A DNA stretch of 59,342 nucleotides from UBA5314 sp035560815 (GTDB lineage Bacteria; Bacillota; Syntrophomonadia; Syntrophomonadales; Syntrophomonadaceae), in assembly GCA_035560815.1 (NCBI GenBank), contig DATMYR010000050.1:1-59342 (forward strand). Reading direction: 5' to 3'. Shown here piece by piece: positions 15,315 to 23,927 of this stretch (position 1 is its first letter; each line of letters opens with the position of its first letter). Position numbers and translations under genes: made by a program. The notes under the pieces are model-generated. The model was not told the origin of the DNA. It saw nothing but the letters and a program-made list of their open reading frames with translations, and searched no databases.

Positions 15315-16079
15315 ATGGACCGATGGGAGCGCCAGGTCTATGGGGCAAAGCCCGGTGTTACCCTGGAGGGGCACATGGTGGGAGGCTTGCTCAAAGAAGA
15401 AGTACGCGGGGTGGTTCAGGAGCTGGCTATAAAAAATGAACTACTTCCGGTGGAGCCGTCTCTGGAGCGGGAAAGCGGCCGGGTCATTCCAGGAAGGGAT
15501 GGCTGCCAAATTCAAGTTGACCAGAGTATACAACAGGTCATGGAGGCCGGACAGGATCAGACCCTGTCTTTGGTGCGCATAACCATTCCATCCTGCTACC
15601 AGGCTAGCGATCTTCAAGAGGCTAAAAAACACCTGGGCGACTTCCAGACCCGATTCAGCGGGTCATACCAACGCTATCGAAACATTGCCCTGGCGGCAGA
15701 TGGAATAAATTACACGGTAGTCTGGCCGGGTCAGGTTTTTTCCTTCAATGAAGTGGTGGGACCCAGAACGCCAGAACGAGGTTTCCTGCCTGCGCCGGTC
15801 TTAATCATAGGTGGCAGTGATCTAGAATATGGGGGTGGTGTGTGTCAGCTGGCCAGCACCCTCTACAATGCAGTTTTGCATGCCGGCCTGCAGGTGGTGG
15901 AGAGGCACCCCCACAGCCGGCCGGTTTCTTATGTTCCCCCTGGCCAGGATGCAACAGTAGATTATGGGGCTATGGATTTCAGCTTTCGCAATTCTCGATC
16001 GGGGCCGGTGATCGTTCAAGCTGGAATTCACCAGGATAATGTGTGGGTGTATGTTCTTGGAAAGGAGAATAAGTCATGA
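15315..16079 (+). CDS. VanW-like domain protein, secreted or membrane-anchored
   Basis: 254 residues from the first ATG. The VanW-type region spans about 105-245, with SFNEVVGPRTPERGF, YGGGVCQLASTLYNA and HSRPVSYVPPGQDATVDYG, all hallmarks of the family, whose biochemical role is not settled. The ATG lies after, not before, a signal-like segment: in the same frame from 15240 the DNA encodes a basic then strongly hydrophobic stretch (RLNQRALLLLCFFISLSLLG). No ATG, GTG or TTG starts it; AGGAA at 15228 is well spaced for ATT at 15240. The true start is therefore probably upstream and non-canonical. It overlaps the ylxY-like gene by 4 bases. Confidence 0.82.
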   Translation: MDRWERQVYGAKPGVTLEGHMVGGLLKEEVRGVVQELAIKNELLPVEPSLERESGRVIPGRDGCQIQVDQSIQQVMEAGQDQTLSLVRITIPSCYQASDLQEAKKHLGDFQTRFSGSYQRYRNIALAADGINYTVVWPGQVFSFNEVVGPRTPERGFLPAPVLIIGGSDLEYGGGVCQLASTLYNAVLHAGLQVVERHPHSRPVSYVPPGQDATVDYGAMDFSFRNSRSGPVIVQAGIHQDNVWVYVLGKENKS

Positions 16080-16813
16080 AGGTTTATTTTCTAACCCGAA
16101 AAAGGTTGCTGGTGGGTATGTTGTTTCTTGCGGTCCTCAGTTCTTTCCTTATTATATCGTTTGGCTACTTTCATAAACCCAGCCAGGCTTCTCGCCTCAA
16201 GGAACCCGTGTACCAGGGCAACTCCGGGCAAAAAGCGGTAGCCATTACGGTCAATGTGGATTGGGGGGAAGAATTCCTTCCCGATATGCTTAAGAATTTC
16301 AAGCAATATCAGGCTCGCGTGACATTTTTCGTTACCGGCAGCTGGGCGGAAAAAAATCCGGAGCTGCTTAAAACCATGGCTCAAGAAGGCCACAGTATTC
16401 AAAACCACGGCTACAAACACGTCCATTTTGCCGGATTGGCTCCCGACCAGGCCGCACAGCAGATCAAGAAGGCTGAGGACGTGATATTTAATATCACCGG
16501 CAAGCGCTCTCAATTTTTTGCCTCCCCCTATGGTGAACAGAACCGCCAGATTCTTCAGGGAGTGCAGAGCCTGAATTATGATCTGATTATGTGGAGTGTC
16601 GACACCATCGATTGGCAGCGGCCCAGCCCGGAGACCATCATAAAACGGGTGATGAACAAGGTTCACAATGACGCTATTATTCTTATGCATCCCACCGAGC
16701 CCACATCCAAGGCGCTTCCCGAGCTCCTTAAACAGCTTCAGGACCAGGGGTACAAAATGGTTCCTATTGAAGAGATTGTGATAACCCCGGGCGAGAAGGC
16801 TGCGAATCAATGA
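16076..16813 (+). CDS. ylxY: polysaccharide deacetylase, YlxY/PdaB-like
   Basis: 245 residues with an N-terminal membrane segment (about 10-32) and a NodB/CE4 domain. The first catalytic motif is VNVDWGEE rather than TFDDGP, so one metal/base Asp is replaced as is usual for YlxY proteins; the second motif is HSIQNHGYKHVHF and the last MHPTEPT. Members act on peptidoglycan-like substrates, often in sporulation, though some may be inactive. Position next to the mlpA/ymxH genes matches the Bacillus ylxY neighbourhood. It overlaps both neighbours by 4 bases. Confidence 0.88.
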   Translation: MKVYFLTRKRLLVGMLFLAVLSSFLIISFGYFHKPSQASRLKEPVYQGNSGQKAVAITVNVDWGEEFLPDMLKNFKQYQARVTFFVTGSWAEKNPELLKTMAQEGHSIQNHGYKHVHFAGLAPDQAAQQIKKAEDVIFNITGKRSQFFASPYGEQNRQILQGVQSLNYDLIMWSVDTIDWQRPSPETIIKRVMNKVHNDAIILMHPTEPTSKALPELLKQLQDQGYKMVPIEEIVITPGEKAANQ

Positions 16814-17958
16814 GCAGACGGCAATGCCTGCTGGCTTTGCTGCTGGGAGTGATGACTGTCTGTTTTTGGGTCAATCCCATACAGGCTGCAGTACCGCGTA
16901 TATCAGCCTCCGCTTACTGCCTCTTGGAAAGTGACAATGGGCAGGTTTTGCTCATGAAGAATGGGGACACTCCCAAACCGATAGCCAGTACGACCAAGAT
17001 CATGACGGCTATTCTGGCTGTAGAATACTGCCAGATGAATGAAAAGGCTCGGGTTAGCAGTTTCGCTGACCGCACACCCGAGTACACCATTGGACTGCGG
17101 GCGGGACAGGAGCTCACCGTACAAGAGCTGTTAAAAGTTGCCTTAATTCGATCGGCGAACGATGCAGCCGTGGTGCTGGCTGAACACGTGGCTGGAGATG
17201 AGGCGCTTTTTGGCCACCTGATGAGCATGAAAGCCTTCTGCCTGGGCGCTTGTCATACCCATTTTGTCAATGCTTCAGGGCTGCCCTCTGAGGAAGGACT
17301 TAGCACCGCCTATGATCTGGCCCTGGTCAGCCGCTATGCGCTGGCCAATCCGCAGATCAGGGAAATCGTAGGGCAGCGGCAGGAAAAGTTTCAACATCCC
17401 GCCTATAGCCAGCCTTTAACGATCAGCAATACCAATACCTTGCTAGACTCCTATCCCGGAGCCAACGGTTTAAAGACCGGAACTACCAATGCCGCCGGGA
17501 AATGCCTGGTAGGGTCGGCAAACCGGCAGGGGCGGGAGCTGATTGCCGTCGTGCTCAAGTCCGGGGATCGCACCGGTGACTGCATCCGTTTGTTGGATTA
17601 TGGATTTAAGGATACACATCAGGTTTCGGTGATCGACAACAGCCAGTCTTTTAAAGAACTGTCTGTAAATGGAGGAGATCCGCCTTACCTGAATATCTAC
17701 CCGGCATCCGGCTTGCAGCTCTGGCTGGGGCCGGTGCCGATCCAGGTTGAGAAACGGGTCTCCATGGATTACAGCCTGGAGGCTCCCCTGACCAAGGGGA
17801 AAAAGGTGGGAATACTGGAAGTCTTCACTTATGGCAAGCTGGTACAAAGGATTGATCTGGTGGCTGGAAATTCCGTCGCGCAAGAATCTTCCTGGCTTAT
17901 CAAGCTGGGCCGAGAAATTTTCTTCGGGAAAGGGAATAAAGGTTCGGGCAAAGAATAG
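16810..17958 (+). CDS. D-alanyl-D-alanine carboxypeptidase (DacF/DacB-type, S11)
   Basis: 382 residues with a signal peptide (about 1-26) and the three penicillin-binding motifs: SxxK as STTK (Ser 60), SxN as SAND (near 115) and KTG as KTGTTN (near 222). After the catalytic domain comes the usual beta-rich PBP5 C-terminal domain and a basic hydrophobic tail (SWLIKLGREIFFGKGNKG) that can bind the membrane. It trims the terminal D-Ala of peptidoglycan stem peptides. Its place in a ylxY-ymxH sporulation neighbourhood suggests a cortex-related DacF role, which is inferred. Confidence 0.92.
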   Translation: MSRRQCLLALLLGVMTVCFWVNPIQAAVPRISASAYCLLESDNGQVLLMKNGDTPKPIASTTKIMTAILAVEYCQMNEKARVSSFADRTPEYTIGLRAGQELTVQELLKVALIRSANDAAVVLAEHVAGDEALFGHLMSMKAFCLGACHTHFVNASGLPSEEGLSTAYDLALVSRYALANPQIREIVGQRQEKFQHPAYSQPLTISNTNTLLDSYPGANGLKTGTTNAAGKCLVGSANRQGRELIAVVLKSGDRTGDCIRLLDYGFKDTHQVSVIDNSQSFKELSVNGGDPPYLNIYPASGLQLWLGPVPIQVEKRVSMDYSLEAPLTKGKKVGILEVFTYGKLVQRIDLVAGNSVAQESSWLIKLGREIFFGKGNKGSGKE

Positions 17959-17989
17959 AATAAGAATGCTGTTATTGGAGGAGTAATGA

Positions 17990-19264
17990 ATGATACAAAA
18001 TTGGAATTTGCAGTCCGGCGCCCGGCTCGTTGTCGAAGAGATACCTCACGTTAAATCAGCTGCCATAGGATTGTTTATCGGATTGGGATCAAGGCACGAA
18101 GAGCCTCACCTGGCCGGAGCCAGCCACTTTATCGAACATATGCTCTTTAAGGGTACTGAAACCCGACCAGCACGGGAGATTGCTGAGAGTTTCGAAAGCA
18201 TAGGCGGTCAACTTAATGCCTTCACATCCCGCGAATATACCTGTCTGTATGCCCGCACGCTGGATGAAGATATCTTTAGCGGAATGGACATCATTTTTGA
18301 CATGCTCTTTCATTCCCAATTTGCACCTCGCGATTTTGCGGTTGAAAAAGACGTCATTGCTGAAGAGATCAATATGTATGAGGACGCACCGGATGAGTTG
18401 ATTCATGATGTCTTTCTTAACCAGCTTTGGCAGGGGCATAGTATGGGCCGCCCCATTCTGGGCACCCTGGACTCGGTGGCAAATTTTGATCGCGACCAGG
18501 TCTTCGATTTTTATCAGCGCTGCTACATGCCATCCAATATGGTTATCGCGGTTGCCGGTAATGTGGATCGGGAGAGAGTGCGGGAACGCGTGGAAGAATA
18601 TCTGGCCCTTCACAAATGTCAAAAGGTTGAGCTGCCCGGAATACAACCCTCTCCTTACAAACCCTTTATCCAAATGGTGGACAAGGATACGGAACAGGTT
18701 CAAATCTGTCTGGGTGCGGGCGGGATGTCCTATCATGATGAGGCCCGTTTTACCCTCAATGTGATGAACAGTATATTAGGTGGTGGCATCAGTTCCCGGC
18801 TTTTCCAGAGTATACGGGAAGAACTAGGCCTGGCCTATTCCGTTTATTCTGCACCGTCAAATTATAGCGACACCGGTTCTTTCTCAATATTTGTCGGAAC
18901 CGGTCCCACGAAAGTGGCGCGTTTTTTTGAAGAACTCAATAAGGAAGTGCAGCGCTTTACCAGCCAGGGAGTCAGCGATGAGGAAGTCCTGCGCACCCAG
19001 CATTTGATAAAATCGAGCATGTATCTGGGTCTGGAAAACGTCATCAACCGAATGAACCGCCTGGGAAAATCACTGCTTATGTACGGACAAGTGGTGGATG
19101 TAGAGGAAGTAATCTCCCGCATCTTTGCAGTTAATCGTGATATGGTAGGGGATCTGGCCAACAAAACGCTGGCTGGGCAGGAACTTTCCCTGGCTGCCAT
19201 TGGTTCGGCCGGAGTTTTGCCGGGCGTGGAGCAGGAATTCAGGCGCTGGTGGAGAACGGCATGA
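17990..19264 (+). CDS. M16 family zinc peptidase, MlpA/YmxG-like
   Basis: 424 residues, starting at ATG behind TTGGAGGAG. The inverted zinc motif HFIEH (His 46, Glu 49, His 50) and a downstream glutamate region (EEINMYEDAPDELIHD) identify an active M16 processing-type peptidase, with the C-terminal half including the GGGISSRLFQSIREELGLAYSV segment typical of the family. In Bacillus the homologue lies between ylxY and ymxH, as here, though this genome has extra genes inserted on both sides. Confidence 0.93.
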   Translation: MIQNWNLQSGARLVVEEIPHVKSAAIGLFIGLGSRHEEPHLAGASHFIEHMLFKGTETRPAREIAESFESIGGQLNAFTSREYTCLYARTLDEDIFSGMDIIFDMLFHSQFAPRDFAVEKDVIAEEINMYEDAPDELIHDVFLNQLWQGHSMGRPILGTLDSVANFDRDQVFDFYQRCYMPSNMVIAVAGNVDRERVRERVEEYLALHKCQKVELPGIQPSPYKPFIQMVDKDTEQVQICLGAGGMSYHDEARFTLNVMNSILGGGISSRLFQSIREELGLAYSVYSAPSNYSDTGSFSIFVGTGPTKVARFFEELNKEVQRFTSQGVSDEEVLRTQHLIKSSMYLGLENVINRMNRLGKSLLMYGQVVDVEEVISRIFAVNRDMVGDLANKTLAGQELSLAAIGSAGVLPGVEQEFRRWWRTA

Positions 19265-19291
19265 TTTCTGAAGTGCAGGGGAGGGATATCA

Positions 19292-19735
19292 ATGGACATT
19301 AAAGTGGAAATAAAGCGTCTGCACGGGAATGATCTGCCCCTGCCGGTCTATATGACATCGGGGGCGGCTGGTGTAGATCTCTATGCAGCCAATGAAGAGG
19401 ATTTTGTGATTCCCATGGGAGGACGAGCCCTGATCTCTACCGGGCTGGCCATCGCCCTGCCTATAGGATATGAAGCCCAGATTCGACCCCGGAGTGGATT
19501 AGCCCTGGAGCATGGTCTTACTCTTTTAAACAGCCCGGGTACCATCGACTGTGATTACCGGGGTGAAATCAAGATCATTGTAATAAATCTGGGGGACAAA
19601 GACTATATATTAAAACGAGGAGAGAGAATCGCCCAGATGGTCTTTGCGCCAGTAGCCAGGGCTGAATTTTGCACGGTAGATACCCTGGACGATACGCAGC
19701 GAGGAGCAGGGGGGTTCGGTCACACCGGTGTATAA
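19292..19735 (+). CDS. dut: deoxyuridine 5-prime-triphosphate nucleotidohydrolase (dUTPase)
   Basis: 147 residues with all five trimeric dUTPase motifs: AAGVDLYA, PRSGLALEHG, GTIDCDYRGEI, RGERIAQMVF and the P-loop-like RGAGGFGHTGV at the C-terminus. It hydrolyses dUTP to dUMP, keeping uracil out of DNA and feeding dTMP synthesis. It starts at ATG behind GGGAGG and lies between mlpA-like and ymxH-like genes. Confidence 0.96.
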   Translation: MDIKVEIKRLHGNDLPLPVYMTSGAAGVDLYAANEEDFVIPMGGRALISTGLAIALPIGYEAQIRPRSGLALEHGLTLLNSPGTIDCDYRGEIKIIVINLGDKDYILKRGERIAQMVFAPVARAEFCTVDTLDDTQRGAGGFGHTGV

Positions 19736-19767
19736 CAGGTCGCCAACATATAAAGGAGGGGATGGAT

Positions 19768-20037
19768 GTGCGCCTCTATGAGTTAACGGGCAAAGAAATG
19801 ATTAATATCTTTGACGGTATGCGAATGGGAACCGTGGGAGAATCGGATATGCTGGTGGACTCAGAGAGCGGCCAGATCGTATCCATCATCCTGCCCAATC
19901 GGGGTAATGCCTTAACCTTTTGGGCAGACCGCCAAAAAATGGTGATACCCTGGGAAGCAGTGAAAAAAGTAGGCCGCGAAGTCATTGTGGTGGATCTAGA
20001 TTCTACCAATATGCGCTTGAAAAACAACTCTATTTAG
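19768..20037 (+). CDS. YlmC/YmxH family sporulation protein (PRC-barrel)
   Basis: 89 residues from GTG 19768, which is correctly spaced behind AAAGGAGGGG; ATG 19762 lies too close to that site. The pattern MRLYELTGKEMINIFDGMRMG, then VGESDMLVDSESGQI and a second strand set ending WEAVKKVGREVIVVDL, matches the short PRC-barrel YlmC/YmxH proteins of spore formers. The exact function is not known. It follows dut directly. Confidence 0.85.
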   Translation: MRLYELTGKEMINIFDGMRMGTVGESDMLVDSESGQIVSIILPNRGNALTFWADRQKMVIPWEAVKKVGREVIVVDLDSTNMRLKNNSI

Positions 20038-20046
20038 TGAACAATG

Positions 20047-20117
20047 GGCTGCGTGGAAAGGGACGGTCCTGCTCCATACCTTTGGTGTGGAGCAGGACCG
20101 TCCCTTTCCACGCAGCC
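20047..20117. repeat. long GGGACGGTCC hairpin repeat, copy 1
   Basis: Arms of 34 bases (20047-20080 and 20084-20117) are complementary except for one G-T position, with a 3-base loop. The core GGGACGGTCC is shared with the hairpins at 20.5, 46.2 and 47.3 kb. It begins 9 bases after the ymxH stop. No transposase is adjacent. Confidence 0.9.
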
Positions 20118-20251
20118 GCCCGGTAATCAGGCGGCTGATCTTTTTTACTGCCTCTCGATCTCCGTGTAAACCGGGTCAGGAAAAGAGATACTACAGAGGA
20201 AAAGGAAGTCTTACGAGGAGTGACAGGATGCATTCGGGAGGTGATATAATT

Positions 20252-20472
20252 TGGCTGAACAAGGCAGCTTTCCCCCCTGGAGCCGTATTCCGTCCCTGCA
20301 GGAAATGAGCCAGGAGGCTGGGGTCGATTTCAACCAACTGATTCAATCCTTTCAAGAGGGACTGAGCCCCAAAGATCTAGCGGTCCGTTTCGGGGTGAGC
20401 GAGAATACGATGGCCTGCCTGCAGGATCATTTTCAGCACTATGGTATTTCTTCGGTCATGGGTGGCGACTGA
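20252..20472 (+). CDS. small helix-turn-helix-like protein
   Basis: About 73 residues starting at TTG behind GGGAGGTGAT. The C-terminal half (GLSPKDLAVRFGVSENTMACLQDHF) has the spacing of a helix-turn-helix. The N-terminal half is amphipathic (SLQEMSQEAGVDFNQLIQSF). It may be a small DNA-binding regulator, but there is no effector domain. It lies between two GGGACGGTCC hairpins, upstream of guaB. The protein family is not recognised with certainty. Confidence 0.65.
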
Positions 20473-20491
20473 AGAAACAGGGGGCCGGGAA

Positions 20492-20554
20492 GCGTGGAGG
20501 GGGACGGTCCTATTCCACACCTTTGGCGTGGAATAGGACCGTCCCCCTCCACGC
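20492..20554. repeat. long GGGACGGTCC hairpin repeat, copy 2
   Basis: Arms of 30 bases (20492-20521 and 20525-20554) pair with one mismatch around a TTT loop. It is closely related to copy 1 (same GCGTGGA outer end, same GGGACGGTCCT core and the same CCTTTGG apex), so the two are recent copies flanking the small HTH gene. Confidence 0.9.
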
Positions 20555-20566
20555 TCTCGTCAGGCC

Positions 20567-20595
20567 TTGAAAAAAGGGCCGTGATGGGCTAATAT
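20567..20595 (+). promoter_or_regulatory. candidate sigma-A promoter of guaB
   Basis: TTGAAA at 20567 and TAATAT at 20590 are separated by exactly 17 bases, 31 bases before the guaB ATG. It lies just after hairpin copy 2. Confidence 0.6.
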
Positions 20596-20625
20596 AGTTA
20601 AAATCAAAATGAAGGAGGACATCCA

Positions 20626-22080
20626 ATGTCTGAAAGATTTGCTAAAGAAGGGCTGACCTTCGATGATGTGCTCCTGATACCCGGGCATTCCCAAATCCTG
20701 CCCAAGGATGTGGATGTTGCCACCCAGTTAACCCGCAGCATCAAGCTAGGGATTCCCATCATGAGTGCCGGTATGGATACCGTTACTGAGGTGCGTATGG
20801 CGATTGCGGTAGCCCGAGAAGGCGGCATTGGTGTTCTGCACAAGAACATGTCTGTTGAGGAGCAGGCCCGGATGGTAGACCGGGTAAAACGAAGTGAACA
20901 TGGTGTTATTACCGATCCTTTTTCCCTTGCGGCCAACAACAAGATCCAGGACGCCCTGGAAATCATGGAACACTACCACATATCCGGCGTCCCGATCACC
21001 GAAGGCGGAAAATTAGTTGGAATTATTACCAATCGCGACATACGTTTTGAGACCAACTTCAATCAGCCCATTAAAAATGTCATGACCAGCGAAGGACTGG
21101 TAACCGCACCGGTTGGCACCAGCATGAACCAGGCTATGGAGGTTTTACGCCGCCACAAAATAGAGAAGCTGCCCCTGGTCGATAGCGAGTTTAATCTTAT
21201 GGGCTTAATCACCATCAAGGATATCGAAAAAACCTACAAATATCCGAATGCCGCTAAAGACAACCGGGGCCGCTTGATTGTAGGAGCAGCGGTGGGCGTA
21301 GGCCGGGACTCCATGGACCGGGTGGAAGCCTTGATAAAGGCCGGGGTTGATGTATTGGTATTGGATACAGCGCATGGACACAACCAGGATGTAATCAATA
21401 CAGCTGCTCTCATCAAGCAGCGCTTCCCCAATATGCAGCTTATTGCTGGAAATGTAGCCACCGGAGAAGCCACTGAAGCACTCATCAAAGCGGGAGCTGA
21501 TGCAGTCAAAGTGGGAATTGGGGCCGGTTCTATCTGCACTACGCGTGTTGTAGCAGGGATCGGGGTTCCTCAGATTACTGCCGTAGTTGACTGTGTCAAG
21601 GCAGCCAGCCCATACGGGATCCCCATCATATCCGACGGAGGAGTGAAGTTCTCCGGGGACATTGCCAAGGCCATCGCAGCCGGCGCTGATGTAGTCATGC
21701 TGGGCAACCTGCTGGCCGGCACCGAAGAAAGCCCGGGCGAAGTAGTGATTTTGCAGGGCCGCAGTTATAAGGTTTATCGTGGTATGGGATCGGAAGACGC
21801 CATGCTTCAGGGCAGCAGCGACAGGTATTTCCAGGAAGGCGCTCCCAAGCTGGTACCGGAAGGGATTGAAGGCCAGGTGCCTTATAAAGGATTTGTTTCC
21901 GAGACCATTTTCCAATTGGTGGGGGGATTAAAAGCCGGAATGGGATATTGCGGAGTTAGAAACATCGCAGAAATGAAGAGCAAGACCAAATTTATAAGAA
22001 TTACGAATGCGGGCTTGGTTGAGAGCCATCCCCACGATATATCCATTACTAAAGAAGCTCCCAATTACCGGGTTATGTGA
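20626..22080 (+). CDS. guaB: inosine-5-prime-monophosphate dehydrogenase
   Basis: 484 residues, full length. It oxidises IMP to XMP with NAD, the first committed step to GMP. A TIM barrel is interrupted by two CBS domains (about 95-215); the catalytic loop GIGAGSICTTR holds Cys 304, and the flap segment RGMGSEDAM and the C-terminal VPYKGFV are present. ATG follows GAAGGAGGA. It overlaps the mgtC-like gene by 4 bases. Confidence 0.98.
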   Translation: MSERFAKEGLTFDDVLLIPGHSQILPKDVDVATQLTRSIKLGIPIMSAGMDTVTEVRMAIAVAREGGIGVLHKNMSVEEQARMVDRVKRSEHGVITDPFSLAANNKIQDALEIMEHYHISGVPITEGGKLVGIITNRDIRFETNFNQPIKNVMTSEGLVTAPVGTSMNQAMEVLRRHKIEKLPLVDSEFNLMGLITIKDIEKTYKYPNAAKDNRGRLIVGAAVGVGRDSMDRVEALIKAGVDVLVLDTAHGHNQDVINTAALIKQRFPNMQLIAGNVATGEATEALIKAGADAVKVGIGAGSICTTRVVAGIGVPQITAVVDCVKAASPYGIPIISDGGVKFSGDIAKAIAAGADVVMLGNLLAGTEESPGEVVILQGRSYKVYRGMGSEDAMLQGSSDRYFQEGAPKLVPEGIEGQVPYKGFVSETIFQLVGGLKAGMGYCGVRNIAEMKSKTKFIRITNAGLVESHPHDISITKEAPNYRVM

Positions 22081-22511
22081 TTATGATGACATCTGATGTC
22101 CTGCGTATATTTGTGGCCGGGCTGCTGGGGTTGGTCATGGGTCGTCTCAGTTCCCGGGGCCAGGTTTCCCGCACCTTTGCCATTGTCGCTCTGGGATCGG
22201 CCCTGGTCGCCATTATCTCCACCGAATTGTTCCGCAGCCTGGATTATCCATGGAGCAGTGATCCCGGACGTTTGTCAGCTCAAGTAGTGGCCGCCATGGG
22301 ATTTATCGGCACCGGTTTGATTTGGACCAGTGAAGGCGGACAGGTGCGCGGGTTATCGGTTTCGGCCAGTCTCTGGCTGACTGCCATAATGGGTCTCCTG
22401 ATAGGGAGCGGCTTAAAACATATTTCCACTGTAGCGGCTTTCGCGGTTCTAATGATCTACTGGTTGATTGGGTTGATTTTTAGAAAACGGGGAAGCGCCG
22501 AGGATGATTAG
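22077..22511 (+). CDS. MgtC/SapB family membrane protein
   Basis: 144 residues with four to five hydrophobic segments. The family pattern is visible: early LVMGRLSSRGQVSRTFAIVALGSAL, split by a conserved Arg, then VVAAMGFIGTGLIW and GQVRGLSVSASLWLTAIMGLLIGSG. MgtC-like proteins have been linked to magnesium-limited growth and ATP synthase control, but many lack a known role. It lacks the cytoplasmic C-terminal domain of long MgtC. It starts within the end of guaB, implying co-translation. Confidence 0.85.
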   Translation: MIMMTSDVLRIFVAGLLGLVMGRLSSRGQVSRTFAIVALGSALVAIISTELFRSLDYPWSSDPGRLSAQVVAAMGFIGTGLIWTSEGGQVRGLSVSASLWLTAIMGLLIGSGLKHISTVAAFAVLMIYWLIGLIFRKRGSAEDD

Positions 22512-22601
22512 TTTGTAGACAGTTCGATCTGGTTCCACCGGGCTGCGATTTTAAGCTTGCAAAGCCAGGCTGGTAAAAGATATGATTATAGAATATAATT
22601 G

Positions 22602-22620
22602 GCCGGGGAAAAACCCCGGC
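22602..22620. terminator. hairpin between convergent mgtC-like and SASP genes
   Basis: GCCGGGG (22602-22608) and CCCCGGC (22614-22620) form a GC-rich 7-bp stem with an A5 loop between two convergent genes. T-runs after it are weak on both strands, so efficiency is uncertain. Confidence 0.5.
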
Positions 22621-22638
22621 TGGTGCGAGTTTGTTCAG

Positions 22639-22815
22639 TTACCGTTGGTTAGAAATACTTCTCTCAGCCAATTCAATAGCCTTGGTTACCATGTTGCCGC
22701 AGTCTCGGGAAGTGACAGCGCCCCAGCCCTGGGAGGAAACGACTTGATCCACCCCAAGTTCGCGTGCGATTTCATACTTCAACTGTTCCGACATGATACC
22801 TCTGTTTCTACCCAA
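22639..22815 (-). CDS. alpha/beta-type small acid-soluble spore protein
   Basis: 58 residues starting at TTG 22815; AAGGAGG sits 8 bases before it, and a longer frame from ATG 22839 would run through that site. The sequence GRNRGIMSEQLKYEIARELG, then WGAVTSRDCGNMVTKAIELAE matches the two conserved blocks of alpha/beta SASPs, with the EIA and GNMV cores. These proteins coat spore DNA and protect it from UV, and are degraded by Gpr at germination. It resembles the SspF-like minor branch more than SspA/B. It shows that the organism can form spores. Confidence 0.9.
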   Translation of the reverse strand: MGRNRGIMSEQLKYEIARELGVDQVVSSQGWGAVTSRDCGNMVTKAIELAERSISNQR

Positions 22816-22940
22816 AAATAAAACCTCCTTACGTCGCACCTAATTATAGTGTGGACGGAAGTCAGCCTTTTATGGCTAGAATAATTAATACCAAATGTCA
22901 GTGATTGTAAGAAAACCGGCAAAACCAGGGAGTGGAAAAA

Positions 22941-23819
22941 ATGAGATATGAAGGAAATATTTATCGACCCCCGAGTGAAGCACGCAGCTATTTGCTGCAG
23001 TGTACGGTCGGTTGCACGCATAATCAGTGCACCTTCTGCGGAATGTATAAAGATAAAAAATACCGGGTTCGGTCTATGGAAGAAATTATGGCCGATATCC
23101 GCATGGCTCGCATGTATTACGGGGATCTTGAAAAGGTTTTCCTTTGTGACGGCGATGCCCTGGCTATGGAAACCGTCGACCTCCTGGCCATCCTTGCCGA
23201 GCTCTACCGGTCTTTTCCACATCTGCATCACGTGGGCATCTACGCCAGTCCGAGCAGCATCCTGGATAAAGCTCTTCAGGATCTGCAGGCTTTGCGGGAG
23301 GCTGGACTGACCATTGCCTATTTGGGCGTCGAGACCGGGGACCGCGAATTATTAGTAGCCATCCGCAAAGGTGTCACCTATGAGGAAATGGTAGAAGCAG
23401 GACGTAAGGTTAGAGAGGCTGGCATTCTGCTATCGGTTACGGTTCTTCTGGGTTTAGCCGGACGCACTCCCAAGGCCTTGGATCATGCCCGCAATACGGC
23501 CCGTATACTCAATGAAATAAATCCGGATTATATCGGAGCCTTAACCCTGATGGTGGTGCCTAAAACAGAGATTGACAAAAAGATCAAGAAAGGCGAATTC
23601 GAGGTCCCGGCGCCTTTCGAAATCCTGGATGAAATGCGGATTATCATTCAAAACCTTGATGTGCAAGGAACCGAAATACGCAGCAACCACGCATCGAATT
23701 ATCTGCCCATTAAAGGGCGTTTGCCTCAAGATAAAGAAAAAATACTCAAACTCATTAATGACATCATCAATAAAAACGATACAAAATATCTTCGTCCTGA
23801 CTATTTGCGCGCTTTATAG
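22941..23819 (+). CDS. radical SAM protein (YgiQ/Elp3-like core, function unknown)
   Basis: 292 residues from ATG 22941, which is 9 bases after GGAG. The cluster motif CTHNQCTFCGMY is a CxxxxCxxC variant with an extra residue (Cys 25-33 region: C-T-V-G-C-T-H-N-Q-C-T-F-C holds a CxxxxCxxC spacing); LCDGDAL and LGVETGDRELL follow as in coproporphyrinogen-oxidase-like radical SAM proteins. There is no SPASM domain or cobalamin domain. It stands alone; its substrate is unknown. Confidence 0.85.
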   Translation: MRYEGNIYRPPSEARSYLLQCTVGCTHNQCTFCGMYKDKKYRVRSMEEIMADIRMARMYYGDLEKVFLCDGDALAMETVDLLAILAELYRSFPHLHHVGIYASPSSILDKALQDLQALREAGLTIAYLGVETGDRELLVAIRKGVTYEEMVEAGRKVREAGILLSVTVLLGLAGRTPKALDHARNTARILNEINPDYIGALTLMVVPKTEIDKKIKKGEFEVPAPFEILDEMRIIIQNLDVQGTEIRSNHASNYLPIKGRLPQDKEKILKLINDIINKNDTKYLRPDYLRAL

Positions 23820-23927
23820 CCATCTGGCTGCCAGTAGAAAGTGCAAGTCCTTTCAATGAGGTGGGTGGAGAAACCTGCCTGGAAGGTCGATAATAGGAAG
23901 GAAAGGTTTTTTGGGGGGAGGGTCTTC

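Noticed and set aside
15142..15432. 96-codon plus-strand frame overlapping the VanW-like start
   Set aside because: It has no ribosome site, is rich in Cys/Trp/Ser without pattern, and overlaps in another frame the signal segment and start of the VanW-like protein.
16091..16810. 239-codon minus-strand frame over the ylxY-like gene
   Set aside because: It lies fully inside a gene with clear NodB motifs, and its translation has no recognisable features.
18089..18736. 215-codon minus-strand frame in the M16 peptidase gene
   Set aside because: A shadow of the conserved M16 reading frame; the zinc motif is on the plus strand.
20047..20554. CRISPR-like repeats
   Set aside because: The repeats are long self-complementary hairpins scattered between genes, without regular spacers or cas genes.
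21205..21915. 236-codon minus-strand frame in guaB
   Set aside because: A shadow of guaB, whose catalytic loop and CBS domains are intact on the plus strand.
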